A stretch of DNA of 64,000 nt from Spirochaetales bacterium (GTDB taxonomy: Bacteria > Spirochaetota > Spirochaetia > Treponematales > Treponemataceae), in the NCBI GenBank assembly GCA_003246335.1, contig QKAR01000045.1, forward strand, positions 1 to 64,000, read 5' to 3'. The position numbers and the translations under genes were made by a program. Under the pieces are notes generated by a model. That model was not told where the DNA came from and did not search any database. It worked only from the letters and a program-made list of their open reading frames with translations. This document shows, piece after piece, positions 49,897-58,772 of this stretch. The number at the start of each line of letters is the position of its first letter. The stretch's first letter is position 1.

Positions 49897-51887
49897 TGGG
49901 ATGCGCTTGTTGCGATCATGACGATCCAAAAGGGAGTTGCGATGGTTCTGAAGGGTGCTCCTGCGGGCGGGAAGAAAGAGTTCCCCGATCGATGATTTTT
50001 CGGTTCGCGGCGGCATTTGTTTTGTTTATGGGCGCGATCGCCGTCTCATTGGCGCGTCCCGACGCGCAGGGGATTTCGAGGGTTCTTTTCGTCATTTCCT
50101 GGGCAGTCGCCGGAGCCGTCGTCGTGCGGGACGCCGCGAGGAACGCGTTGCGCGGCGAGTTGTTCGATGAAAATTTCTTGATGACGATAGCGAGCGTTGG
50201 CGCCTTGGTCGTCGGGCAGTGGAGCGAAGGCGCAGCCGTAATGATCTTTTATAATCTAGGGGAGTTAGTTCAGGAAACCGCGGTTCGTCGGTCTCGTCGT
50301 TCCATCGTTGAGCTCATGGACGTTCGACCCGATGAAGCCAGACTTTCCAGCTCAAACGCTATAGTGCATCCCTCTGCGGTCGCCGTCGGCACGGAACTGC
50401 TCGTCCTTCCGGGCGAACGCGTCCCGTTGGACGGAACGATCGTTTCGGGCTCATCGAGTTTCGATACTTCGTCGTTGACCGGGGAAAGCGTTCCTCGCTC
50501 AGGTATGCCAGGAACGGGGGTTCTCGCGGGCTTCGTGAACGGGAGCGGGTCGGTCACGATCAAAGTGACCGCTTCTTACGCCGATACGGCCGCGGCGAAA
50601 ATGCTCGCGTTAACCGAGGGGGCCCAGCGAAGAAAGGCGAAAGCGGAGCGTTTCGTGACTTCTTTCGCCAAAATATACACGCCCATCGTGACGCTGTCCG
50701 CGGTCGCCCTTGCCGCCCTTCCGCCTTTAGTCGGCGCGTTGCTGGGTTTGGGGGATCTTTCCGGCTGGGAGTCGTTTCGCCCCTGGGTGTATCGTGCATT
50801 AGTTTTTTTGGTAATATCCTGCCCGTGCGCGTTCGTGATATCCGTTCCGCTCGGTTTTTTTGGTGGAATCGGGGGCGCCGCGAAGCGCGGCATTTTAATT
50901 AAGGGCGCGGATTATCTGGACGCCCTCGCGAAGACGGAAGCCGTCGTTTTCGATAAGACCGGCACGCTTACCCATGGCTCTTTCGCCGTCCATGAGACCG
51001 TTCCCTCCGGAGGCTATGACGAGGATGCGCTCGTGCGGCTTGCCGCGCTCGCCGAATCGCGATCTACCCATCCGATCGCGGCCGCCATCCGAAGGGCGGC
51101 GGAAAGCCGGGGCATAGCGATGAGCGCGGATCGCGTGCTTTCCTCGGCCGATATACCGGGATTCGGCGTTTCCGTTTCCGTGCCCGAGGGGGTTATTCTC
51201 GCGGGTTCCGAGCGTTTAATGGAAAAAGAAAACGTCGTTGGCCCTTTTCGCCGGAACATTTCAGACGAAACGCCAGGTGCGGGAACCGCGGTGTTCGTCG
51301 CCTTGAACGGCTCATTCGCGGGCTATATCGCTCTCGGCGACGAGCCAAAGCCCGAGTCCGCGGCCGCCGTCGCGGAGTTGCGCGCGCTCGGGGTTCGCTC
51401 CGTCGTCATGCTCACCGGAGACGGATCGGCGCCTGCCGCGGCCGTCGCGCGCGCGGTGGGGATAGACGAGACGCGCGCGGAAGCATTACCTCACGAGAAA
51501 GTAATGTTTTTCGAGGAATTATCCTCCCAAATTAAGGCGCTTTCGCCGAAAGCGACGACTATTTTCGTCGGCGATGGCATGAACGACGCGCCAGTGCTCG
51601 CCCGCGCGGACGTCGGAATGGCCATGGGCGGAATGGGAAGCGACGCCGCGGTCGAGGCCGCCGACGTGGTGCTTATGAACGATAATCCGCGATTAGTGGC
51701 CGAGGCGATTCGCGTCGCTCGCTGGACACGCCGCATCGTCTCGGAAAATATCGTGCTCGCCTTTTCGGTAAAAATCGTATTTTTGGCAATGGGCGCGTTC
51801 GGGGTCGCGAATATGTGGGAAGCTGTTTTCGCGGACGTTGGCGTCGCCCTGCTCGCGACGTTGAACGCCTTGCGGGCCCGGCGATAG
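49893..51887 (+). CDS. Heavy-metal translocating P-type ATPase (Zn/Cd/Pb type)
   Basis: ISCPCAFVISVPLGFFGGIGGAAKRGILIKGADYLDALAKTEAVVFDKTGTLTHG; TGDGSAPAAAVARAVGI; VGDGMNDAPVLARADVGMAMG; Cys/His-rich N-terminus; ATGA overlap. Confidence 0.96.
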   Translation: MMGCACCDHDDPKGSCDGSEGCSCGREERVPRSMIFRFAAAFVLFMGAIAVSLARPDAQGISRVLFVISWAVAGAVVVRDAARNALRGELFDENFLMTIASVGALVVGQWSEGAAVMIFYNLGELVQETAVRRSRRSIVELMDVRPDEARLSSSNAIVHPSAVAVGTELLVLPGERVPLDGTIVSGSSSFDTSSLTGESVPRSGMPGTGVLAGFVNGSGSVTIKVTASYADTAAAKMLALTEGAQRRKAKAERFVTSFAKIYTPIVTLSAVALAALPPLVGALLGLGDLSGWESFRPWVYRALVFLVISCPCAFVISVPLGFFGGIGGAAKRGILIKGADYLDALAKTEAVVFDKTGTLTHGSFAVHETVPSGGYDEDALVRLAALAESRSTHPIAAAIRRAAESRGIAMSADRVLSSADIPGFGVSVSVPEGVILAGSERLMEKENVVGPFRRNISDETPGAGTAVFVALNGSFAGYIALGDEPKPESAAAVAELRALGVRSVVMLTGDGSAPAAAVARAVGIDETRAEALPHEKVMFFEELSSQIKALSPKATTIFVGDGMNDAPVLARADVGMAMGGMGSDAAVEAADVVLMNDNPRLVAEAIRVARWTRRIVSENIVLAFSVKIVFLAMGAFGVANMWEAVFADVGVALLATLNALRARR

Positions 51888-51942
51888 GGGCTGGATTAGA
51901 TAGACAAGGGCGCGCGTTTCGTGCTATCGTACTGAGCGTCGC

Positions 51943-52024
51943 GCCGGCGTGGTGGAATGGTAGACACGGTGGACTCAAAATCCACTGCCCCTAAAGCGTA
52001 TCGGTTCAAGTCCGATCGCCGGCA
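51943..52024 (+). tRNA. tRNA-Leu (anticodon CAA)
   Basis: Acceptor GCCGGCG/CGCCGGC-A, anticodon stem GTGGA/TCCAC with loop CTCAAAA, variable arm, T-loop GGTTCAAGTCC; CCA not encoded. Confidence 0.93.
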
Positions 52025-52029
52025 AGCAA

Positions 52030-52056
52030 TCGGACCCGAAAGGGTCCGTTTTTTTT
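52030..52056 (+). terminator. Rho-independent terminator after tRNA-Leu
   Basis: CGGACCC gaaa GGGTCCG TTTTTTT. Confidence 0.85.
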
Positions 52057-52090
52057 ATTCCGCCGCGCGAAACGGCGAAAGGAGCGTTCC

Positions 52091-52567
52091 ATGGCATTCA
52101 CGTTTAACACCGACGAAGTATTCGAAATCGCCGAAAGGATTGAGGCGAACGGGGCTGAGTATTACGAAACGGCCGCTTCGTCGGTCTCCGACGCGCGATA
52201 CGGCTCGTTGCTCAAAGATCTCGCCAAGCGCGAGCGCGAGCATCTCGCGACTTTTTCTTCCTTGCGCAAAGAGCTTTCCTCCGAGGAGCGGACGTCCGCG
52301 GTGAGCGATCCCGACGACGAATCTTCCGCGTATTTGCGGGCACTCGCGGATTCGGAGGTTTTCTACGGAAAAAAAACGGACTTTTCCTCGATTCGCGCGA
52401 TCTTGCTCGGGGCTCTTGACCGCGAGAAAGACTCGATCGTGTTTTACGTTGGCATGAAAGACTTAGTTCCGTCCGTCGCCGGCAAGGCGAAGATCGACGG
52501 GATTATCGCCGAGGAAAAGCGGCATATTACCGCGCTGACCGCCGAGCTGAGGGCGTTGAAGGCTTAA
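52091..52567 (+). CDS. Ferritin-like/rubrerythrin-type protein
   Basis: VFEIAERIEANGAEYYETAASSVSDARYGSLLKDLAKREREHLATF...AILLGALDREKDSIVFYVGMKDLV...EEKRHI di-iron ExxH pattern. Confidence 0.85.
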   Translation: MAFTFNTDEVFEIAERIEANGAEYYETAASSVSDARYGSLLKDLAKREREHLATFSSLRKELSSEERTSAVSDPDDESSAYLRALADSEVFYGKKTDFSSIRAILLGALDREKDSIVFYVGMKDLVPSVAGKAKIDGIIAEEKRHITALTAELRALKA

Positions 52568-53690
52568 GCACATTCGGCGTTTTCGCCGCTTTTTTCTCGC
52601 GGCGCAAAACGTCGAGGTTTTTTTTCGACGCCTCGAAAAGAATTCCCAGCGTTTCGCGCAGGATCTTTTTTGTTTCGGCGTCGAGTCCCGAGAGCGATTT
52701 CACCGTCGCCTTCGCGGTTTTTAGCCAGTCGGTCGAAAGGTCGAGTACCGTTTCAGCCTCCGTCGCGCCGATGATCTCGTAGAGCGCGTCGATAAGCGTT
52801 TTCCTTCGCTCGGTATCCATCGCGCGAATCCAGTCCTTGAGCGTGCGGTCGACGAACACGCTGTCCCGGGTAAGTTCCCGTTCGGGAACGAACCGGTCGC
52901 GGACGACGGTCCAGGAGTACGGATCGTGCTGGAGTAACCCGCTTTGCTCGCTGTGGACGATCGAGTAGCGCTCGCTATGCTCGAGCAAAAGCCCGATAAC
53001 CGAGGATTGCGGGATAAGAGACCTGGTCCGATCCTGTATCGCGCGAAAACCCTCGCTCTCGATCGTTTCCGGCGAAAACCCGGGCCCGTCGTTGCTGAAA
53101 ACCGCGGAAATGCGTTTTTGCGCTGTTTTCGCGCAAAAGGCGGCGGCGTACGCCGCGAGATTCCCGCCTTTTGAGTGGCCTCCGACCCGAAACTTCCCCC
53201 CTAATCGCCTCGCCGCGTTTTCCAAATAGGCAACCGCCTCGAGCTGTGAGGGTACGGCCGACATAAAGCCCATATTGAGGTCTTCCTTCCAACCGACGAG
53301 CGTAAGGTCGGTTCCGCGAAACGCGACGAACGGAGTCCCGTCGTCGGTGATCGCGCATACGGCGGAAAACTGCTTTTGCTCCGATACGTCGATTGAGTTG
53401 ACGTACCCAGAAATCCGGGTCGCTCCGAAACGCCGCGACTCAGCCGCGCGGGCGAGTAGCTCAACGTCCCTACCGTCGCGGACTGCGAGGCTCGCGGGGT
53501 CCAGCTCCGCGAAATTCCGCGCGACGTCCGAGAGCGTCGGCGATTTTTTCGTCGGCTGGGCCGGAACGAGACCGTCGAACGGTAAGTACGCGAGTACGGA
53601 AATGATGAGGTTATCCACCTCGTTGAAAGGCGCGGCAGAAAAAGCGATGTCCCCGCGCCACTCAAGATAATCGAAAATCGTTCCCGTCAT
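52527..53690 (-). CDS. Mbeg1-like/DUF2974 alpha-beta hydrolase
   Basis: MTGTIFDYLEWRGDIAFSAAPFNEVDNLIISVLAYLPFDGLV...FRVGGHSKGGNLAAYAAAF (GHSKGG nucleophile elbow). Confidence 0.88.
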   Translation of the reverse strand: MTGTIFDYLEWRGDIAFSAAPFNEVDNLIISVLAYLPFDGLVPAQPTKKSPTLSDVARNFAELDPASLAVRDGRDVELLARAAESRRFGATRISGYVNSIDVSEQKQFSAVCAITDDGTPFVAFRGTDLTLVGWKEDLNMGFMSAVPSQLEAVAYLENAARRLGGKFRVGGHSKGGNLAAYAAAFCAKTAQKRISAVFSNDGPGFSPETIESEGFRAIQDRTRSLIPQSSVIGLLLEHSERYSIVHSEQSGLLQHDPYSWTVVRDRFVPERELTRDSVFVDRTLKDWIRAMDTERRKTLIDALYEIIGATEAETVLDLSTDWLKTAKATVKSLSGLDAETKKILRETLGILFEASKKNLDVLRREKKAAKTPNVLKPSTPSARRSAR

Positions 53691-53706
53691 GGGTAGTTCC
53701 TCCCCC

Positions 53707-54159
53707 TTACCAGTATTTGCGCATAAGCTCGGCGACCCAGGTGGGTTGCCCGACGTCGCGCGGCAAATATTCTCGGAATACCGGTTTAATGTCCAGAACC
53801 GGCGTACCGTCAATGGCGTCAAACGAGGATAGATATACGCGCCTTCCCTCGACTCGCTCGATCTTCGCGATAGTCGCGCCGATCCGGTTTGGCCGGGCTT
53901 TTTTTCGCTGCGCGAATATGCCCACTTTCGGCCAGGAAGGATTTTCCCTCGGGTGCTCAGCCCCGCAGACGATTTTCGCGGGATTCACCTGGTGGAAAAA
54001 ATAGAGGATTTCAGCGTGAGAAAAATCGGATAAGCCTTCGAGGCATTCGACCCCGTATCCGTCCGCGAGCTCGACGTACGCGCGCACGGAATTCCAATTA
54101 TCGTCGATGGGTTCCGCCCGTTCGGATCGGACGAAGGCGATCGGTTCCATTTCTATCAT
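53707..54159 (-). CDS. TsaA/TrmO-family tRNA methyltransferase-like protein
   Basis: MEPIAFVRSERAEPIDDNW...LEGLSDFSHAEILYFFHQ...REN...VGIFAQRKKARPNRIGATIAKI...LDIKPVF. Confidence 0.88.
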   Translation of the reverse strand: MIEMEPIAFVRSERAEPIDDNWNSVRAYVELADGYGVECLEGLSDFSHAEILYFFHQVNPAKIVCGAEHPRENPSWPKVGIFAQRKKARPNRIGATIAKIERVEGRRVYLSSFDAIDGTPVLDIKPVFREYLPRDVGQPTWVAELMRKYW

Positions 54160-54404
54160 CTCAGTTCCTTTTTTCGAGATATCTCGTTTTTAAGTTTAGC
54201 CTGAACGAATTCCCATCCGCGATCGTCGTGGACTTTCACGCAGTCGGAACAGTCTTTTACCCCGCCCGCGAGTTTCCAATCGCCCCCGCAATCGAGAAAA
54301 TAGAGGGGACAATAGCAAAAAAGGCAGTTTTGCCCGTCGAGCCCATGGCAGGGATAATATTCGCAGTCGCGATTCGTGAAATGCCGGCAATGCGGTTCAG
54401 CCAT
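54156..54404 (-). CDS. Cysteine-rich small-domain protein
   Basis: 82 aa: HCRHFTNRDCEYYPCHGLDGQNCLFCYCPLYFLDCGG..CSDC. Confidence 0.75.
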   Translation of the reverse strand: MAEPHCRHFTNRDCEYYPCHGLDGQNCLFCYCPLYFLDCGGDWKLAGGVKDCSDCVKVHDDRGWEFVQAKLKNEISRKKELR

Positions 54405-54409
54405 CGCGC

Positions 54410-54961
54410 TTAGCCGATTTCGGGATCGTAGCGAGCCCTCTCTCCGCCGACGTACTTCGGTCGGGTTCGGGCGAGCACGAGCGGCGCTTCCCCGATCGTT
54501 TTGACGGAAACGCGCACGGGAACCGCCACGGGGCGAAGGTGCATGCCGATCAAGGTATTGCCGATGTCGATGCCGAGGTCAGCGCAGACGTTTTCCACCA
54601 GGGTCGGGGATTTCATGCCCTGCCAACAGGCTGTCGCGAACGCACCCCCGGCGGTCGGCTGGGGAATCGCGTTGACGCGCGTGAGGTTCAGACGGCGGGC
54701 GTCTTCCCGCTCGACGACGAGACTACGATTTAAGTGCTCGCAACACTGCGCCGCGAGGCAGAGACCCTGCTGCGCGCAAAACGAGGCGACCGTTTCGTAA
54801 ATCGCCCGCGCGACCTCGGCGCTTCCCGCCGTGCCGATTTTTTTCCCGATGACCTCGCTCGTGCTGCAGCCCACGACGAGCAAGGCGCCTTCTTCCGGTT
54901 TCGCCACCGCGTAGAGCTCCTCGAGCGCCGCGCGTATTTGAGATCCTATCGTTTCGGTCAT
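54410..54961 (-). CDS. UPF0340 (YwlG-like) family protein
   Basis: LLVVGCSTSEVIGKKIGTAGSAEVA...LAAQCCEHLNRSLVVEREDA...VPQ-like NAIPQPTAGGAFATACW. Confidence 0.88.
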   Translation of the reverse strand: MTETIGSQIRAALEELYAVAKPEEGALLVVGCSTSEVIGKKIGTAGSAEVARAIYETVASFCAQQGLCLAAQCCEHLNRSLVVEREDARRLNLTRVNAIPQPTAGGAFATACWQGMKSPTLVENVCADLGIDIGNTLIGMHLRPVAVPVRVSVKTIGEAPLVLARTRPKYVGGERARYDPEIG

Positions 54962-55098
54962 GATGGCATTGAGTATAAACCGCATTGAAAAAAGCATCCA
55001 CGGGGCGATCGGGGACTCCCCTCGGCATCATCGCGACGATTCATTTGATTTTAGGGCGACATTCGGCGATACTGAACGGAAGGGGGAAGTTAACGGAG

Positions 55099-56169
55099 AT
55101 GGACGTATCGCAAATCGACACCTTTGGAAGGCAAATTCTCTGTATTGACGATAGTAAAACCCAGTTAGCGCTCTATAAGGACGAGCTTGAGGGAATGTAT
55201 TCCGTAACGTGCGCCCTCGCGTACCAGGAAGCGGTCGCCAGCCTTACCGCCGCGCGGCCCGACCTCATCATCCTTGATATGGAAATGCCGCAGGTCACCG
55301 GACTCGAATTTCTGGATATCCTGCGGTATTCCCCGAATTACGCCCATATTCCGGTCATTATCGTTTCCGGCGACAATAATCCGGCCGACGTGAAGGAAGC
55401 CTTCGTGCGGGGCGCCATGGATTACGTGCGCAAGCCCTATGACAGCGAGGAATTGCTCCTGCGGATCCATCGCATTTTCCAGTTGCTCTCCGGCCCGCCG
55501 CAGGAGACGCCCGTCGTCGACTCGACGCACGGGTTCACGATTGCCCAGGATCACCTCGTGAGGTCCATTGCCGATCTCGCGGCGGCAAAAGACAACGAAA
55601 ACACGAAGCATTTAACGCGCATTGGCCTTTATTCCGCGGAACTCGCGGAAACCGTCACGAAAACGGCGCGTTTTCGGCCGCATGTCTCCGTCGACTTCGT
55701 GACGAAAATAGGGGCGTTGGCGAAATTGCACGATATCGGCAAAGTGAACGTGCCCGACCACATCCTCAAAAAAACCGGTCACTTAACCGACCGGGAGTTC
55801 GAGTACGTCAAAAATCATACGACGGACGGCGCGCGCACGATCGATATGATCCGAAACTCGTTTCCCGATTACGCGTTTCTCGACTTCGCCCACGATATCA
55901 TCCTTTCCCACCATGAAAGTTGGGACGGTTCCGGGTATCCGAACGGGATTGCCGGGGAGGATATCCCGCTCGCGGCGCGCATCGTGGCCATCGCCGACAC
56001 TTTCGACGCGGTCACGACGAAGCGATCGTACGCGAATCCCGTCGCCTTCGACGAGGCGTGCGCGATCATTCGGGCCGCGAGCGGTACGAGATTTGACCCG
56101 GAAATCGTCGATTTATTCCGGTTCTGCCATCTGCATTTTAAGGATATAATGGAAAAAAATAAGGATTGA
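55099..56169 (+). CDS. Response regulator with HD-GYP c-di-GMP phosphodiesterase-like domain
   Basis: REC: ILCIDDSKTQLALYKDELE...LIILDMEMPQVTGLEFL; HD-GYP: AKLHDIGKVNVPDHIL...HHESWDGSGYPNGIAGEDIPLAARIVAIADTFDAVTTKRSY. Confidence 0.95.
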   Translation: MDVSQIDTFGRQILCIDDSKTQLALYKDELEGMYSVTCALAYQEAVASLTAARPDLIILDMEMPQVTGLEFLDILRYSPNYAHIPVIIVSGDNNPADVKEAFVRGAMDYVRKPYDSEELLLRIHRIFQLLSGPPQETPVVDSTHGFTIAQDHLVRSIADLAAAKDNENTKHLTRIGLYSAELAETVTKTARFRPHVSVDFVTKIGALAKLHDIGKVNVPDHILKKTGHLTDREFEYVKNHTTDGARTIDMIRNSFPDYAFLDFAHDIILSHHESWDGSGYPNGIAGEDIPLAARIVAIADTFDAVTTKRSYANPVAFDEACAIIRAASGTRFDPEIVDLFRFCHLHFKDIMEKNKD

Positions 56170-56246
56170 TCAATTTTCAAAAATAGGGAGCTGGTTGAAA
56201 AGCCGTCGAATGGCGAGAAAACTCCGGCGATCCCGTCTCGTGGTTA

Positions 56247-56282
56247 AAAAAACGCCCCGACCGTCATGGTCGGGGCGTTTTT
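56247..56282. terminator. Bidirectional Rho-independent terminator
   Basis: AAAAAAACGCCCCGACC gtcat GGTCGGGGCGTTTTT between convergent genes. Confidence 0.88.
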
Positions 56283-56296
56283 ACGTGCCCTTCGGA

Positions 56297-56563
56297 TTAG
56301 TACCGAGCGGGGCGGGGTTTTTCGATGGACTCGTTAACCCGCAGTTGGCGACCGTCGAGGCTCGCGCCGTTGAGCGCGGCGATGGCGGACTGCGCCTCAT
56401 CGTCGGTTCCCATTTCCACGAAACCGAATCCTTTGGACCTTCCCGAGTCGCGATCGATGATGATCTTTGCTGAAACGACTTCGCCATGCGCGCGGAAGCA
56501 TTCTCCGAGGCCGGCTTCGGTCGTGCTATAGCTGAGATTTCCAACGTAAATTTTCTTGCCCAT
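56297..56563 (-). CDS. RRM-type RNA-binding protein
   Basis: KKIYVGNLSYSTTEAGLGECFRAHGEVVSAKIIIDRDSGRSKGFGFVEMG (RNP-2 and RNP-1). Confidence 0.95.
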   Translation of the reverse strand: MGKKIYVGNLSYSTTEAGLGECFRAHGEVVSAKIIIDRDSGRSKGFGFVEMGTDDEAQSAIAALNGASLDGRQLRVNESIEKPRPARY

Positions 56564-56646
56564 TTTGGCATCCTTCGTCCGGTTAACCGGATCTCAATAA
56601 TTTATCGTATTATAGCATTACTGGCCCGAAATGAACCAGCCCCGCC

Positions 56647-57306
56647 TCAATGATACTGCAATTTATTCGCGAGTTGGATGATTTCAAAACGGTCCTTTAC
56701 TCCCAGTTTTGAGTAGATCGTGCTGATATTATTGCGGACCGTTTGCTCGGCGAGGCTGAGCCGATCGGAAATTTGGCGATTGTCGTAGCCCGTCGCGATG
56801 AGGCCGAATATCTCCTTTTCCCGGCCGGTCAGCGTCTCGAACCACTCGAATTGGCGGCGGCTCTCTTCGTATTTCGGGCTCGTTTGGTCGTACATTTGCT
56901 TAATGAGCTTCGAGGCGATTTGCGGGGACATTTGGACGATGCCGGATTTAAGCGCCCGAATGGCGGCGATGAGCTCCGTCGGCGAAATATCCTTGAGGAG
57001 ATAGCCAACCGCGCCGTGACCGAGCGCCTCTCGGACGTACTCATCCTCGTCATAGGTCGAGAGCATTATGATTTTTATGCCTTCGCTCGCCGCGCGGATG
57101 CGTTCCGTCGCCTGGACGCCATTCATGATCGGCATATGCACGTCCATAAGGATAATTTCGGGCGAAAGTTCCGCCGCCATCCGAACCGCCTCTTCCCCGT
57201 TGCGCGCGATGCCGACGACGACGATATCGTTTACGTATGTCTCGAGCGAGTTTTTGAGGCTTTCGACGAAAAGCGGCTGATCGTCTACTAATAGAATCCT
57301 AATCAT
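56647..57306 (-). CDS. NarL/LuxR-type response regulator
   Basis: MIRILLVDDQPLFVESLKNSLE...EIILMDVHMPIMNGVQATERI...LTGREKEIFGLIATGYDNRQISDRLSLAEQTVRNNISTIYSKLGV. Confidence 0.96.
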   Translation of the reverse strand: MIRILLVDDQPLFVESLKNSLETYVNDIVVVGIARNGEEAVRMAAELSPEIILMDVHMPIMNGVQATERIRAASEGIKIIMLSTYDEDEYVREALGHGAVGYLLKDISPTELIAAIRALKSGIVQMSPQIASKLIKQMYDQTSPKYEESRRQFEWFETLTGREKEIFGLIATGYDNRQISDRLSLAEQTVRNNISTIYSKLGVKDRFEIIQLANKLQYH

Positions 57307-58600
57307 GATTTCTCCCCGTGGAGTAGGGTATTCGCACCGAAAGGCGGAAGCCGCCTTCCTCGGCGTTCGAGGCGACCACGACGCCGCCGAGCTGGCTGAT
57401 GCGCTCTTCCATGCCCGCGAGCCCGATGCCCTTCGTGAGCTTTTTCGCGCCTGAGCCGTTATCGAGGACGCTCATATGGAAGAAACCGTCGCGAATGCTG
57501 AAATCGATCGCGATTTTCGTGGCGCGCCCGTGGCGAAGCGCGTTCGTCAGCGCCTCCTGGACCGTGCGGTACACGACGCGGTCGATTTCATCCCCGAACG
57601 TCGCCGGCATGTTTCCCGCCTCGATTTTCACCTCGACGCCGGTGGTATCCTCGAAAATTTTCTTTATCTTATAAATCGCGCGCAGTCCCGTTTCCCTTCG
57701 GTCGTCGATGGTCCTGAGAGCCCGAAGCGCCTTTCGCGTTTCCTGGAGCCCTTCCTGCGCCTGAACGCGGGCGGTGAGGCAAATCTCGCTCGACTTCTCG
57801 GGGCTTTGACAGCCGGTAATGATGATAGCGTCCATGAGGGCGATTATGTTCGTGAAAATATAGCCCGATATATCGTGAATTTCACGCGAGATGCGAAACC
57901 TCTCTTTTTTCGTCGCGACCTCGTCGACCGTCCGCGCGTAATTTTGCAGCGTTTGGTTAAACTCGGTCAACTTCGTGATGGTGCCGTTAAGCTCCTCGAT
58001 GCGCCGCTTCGCGCGCTCGAGCCGTACGCTTAAGTTCTTAATCGCCGGCACGCCCGTCCCGACGACGAGCAGAATGACCGCGAAGGGAAACAGCGTTCGC
58101 GGCGACGGTCCCTCCACGCCAGGGTTGAGCGTGTTTTCCCCCAAGAATGAGTGAAGCGTCTGCGCCGCCGTGAAAACCGCGGCGAGCGCGACGCACGCGC
58201 AAATGTTGATCGGCCACCGAACCCGCGCGGCGAAGCTCGCGAGAAAGGCGGCGTACATCCATGCGCGAATGGTCAGATAATCGCCGATGGAATAGTCGAG
58301 CAGAACCATCGAGGACGTTGCCAGGGCGAAGAGGAGCAGCGAGCTGATCACGTTTCGCGAATACACGAAAAGGATCGTCGACGCCGTCGCGCAGCCGAAA
58401 AAAAGGTAAAAGGTATAATAGAAGTCCGGCGAGAAGCGAAAGGAGCCGCCCGGAAAAAAAGGGTAGATGCCGTACGTGAACCCGAAGGACACGAAACTCG
58501 CGAGCAGGAAAAAAAAAGAAAGCAGCACGATTTCTATGCGAAAGAGCAACGGGACATCACTTCGGGCGCGACCGTGTAGCATACGAGTAGGATACCCCAT
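57299..58600 (-). CDS. Membrane sensor histidine kinase (NarX/DegS-type)
   Basis: Several N-terminal TMs; ERFRISREIHDISGYIFTNIIALMDAI (HisKA_3 type), VYRTVQEALTNALRHGRATKIAI...DNGSGAKKLTKGIGLAGMEERISQLGG. Confidence 0.93.
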   Translation of the reverse strand: MGYPTRMLHGRARSDVPLLFRIEIVLLSFFFLLASFVSFGFTYGIYPFFPGGSFRFSPDFYYTFYLFFGCATASTILFVYSRNVISSLLLFALATSSMVLLDYSIGDYLTIRAWMYAAFLASFAARVRWPINICACVALAAVFTAAQTLHSFLGENTLNPGVEGPSPRTLFPFAVILLVVGTGVPAIKNLSVRLERAKRRIEELNGTITKLTEFNQTLQNYARTVDEVATKKERFRISREIHDISGYIFTNIIALMDAIIITGCQSPEKSSEICLTARVQAQEGLQETRKALRALRTIDDRRETGLRAIYKIKKIFEDTTGVEVKIEAGNMPATFGDEIDRVVYRTVQEALTNALRHGRATKIAIDFSIRDGFFHMSVLDNGSGAKKLTKGIGLAGMEERISQLGGVVVASNAEEGGFRLSVRIPYSTGRNHD

Positions 58601-58772
58601 TTTTCGCGATCGCGCCAGGACGGCTTTTGCGGGAAAGGAGTACAAAAGTACCGGGTACCGGCGCGCAATACGGTATTTTTGTCTCTTTCGCGGCGAGAAA
58701 AGCGGCCGTATCATAACATAATCGACGGCCCGGCTTTGGGTCGTCGACGAGAAGTTTTTTAAGGAGGAAAAT

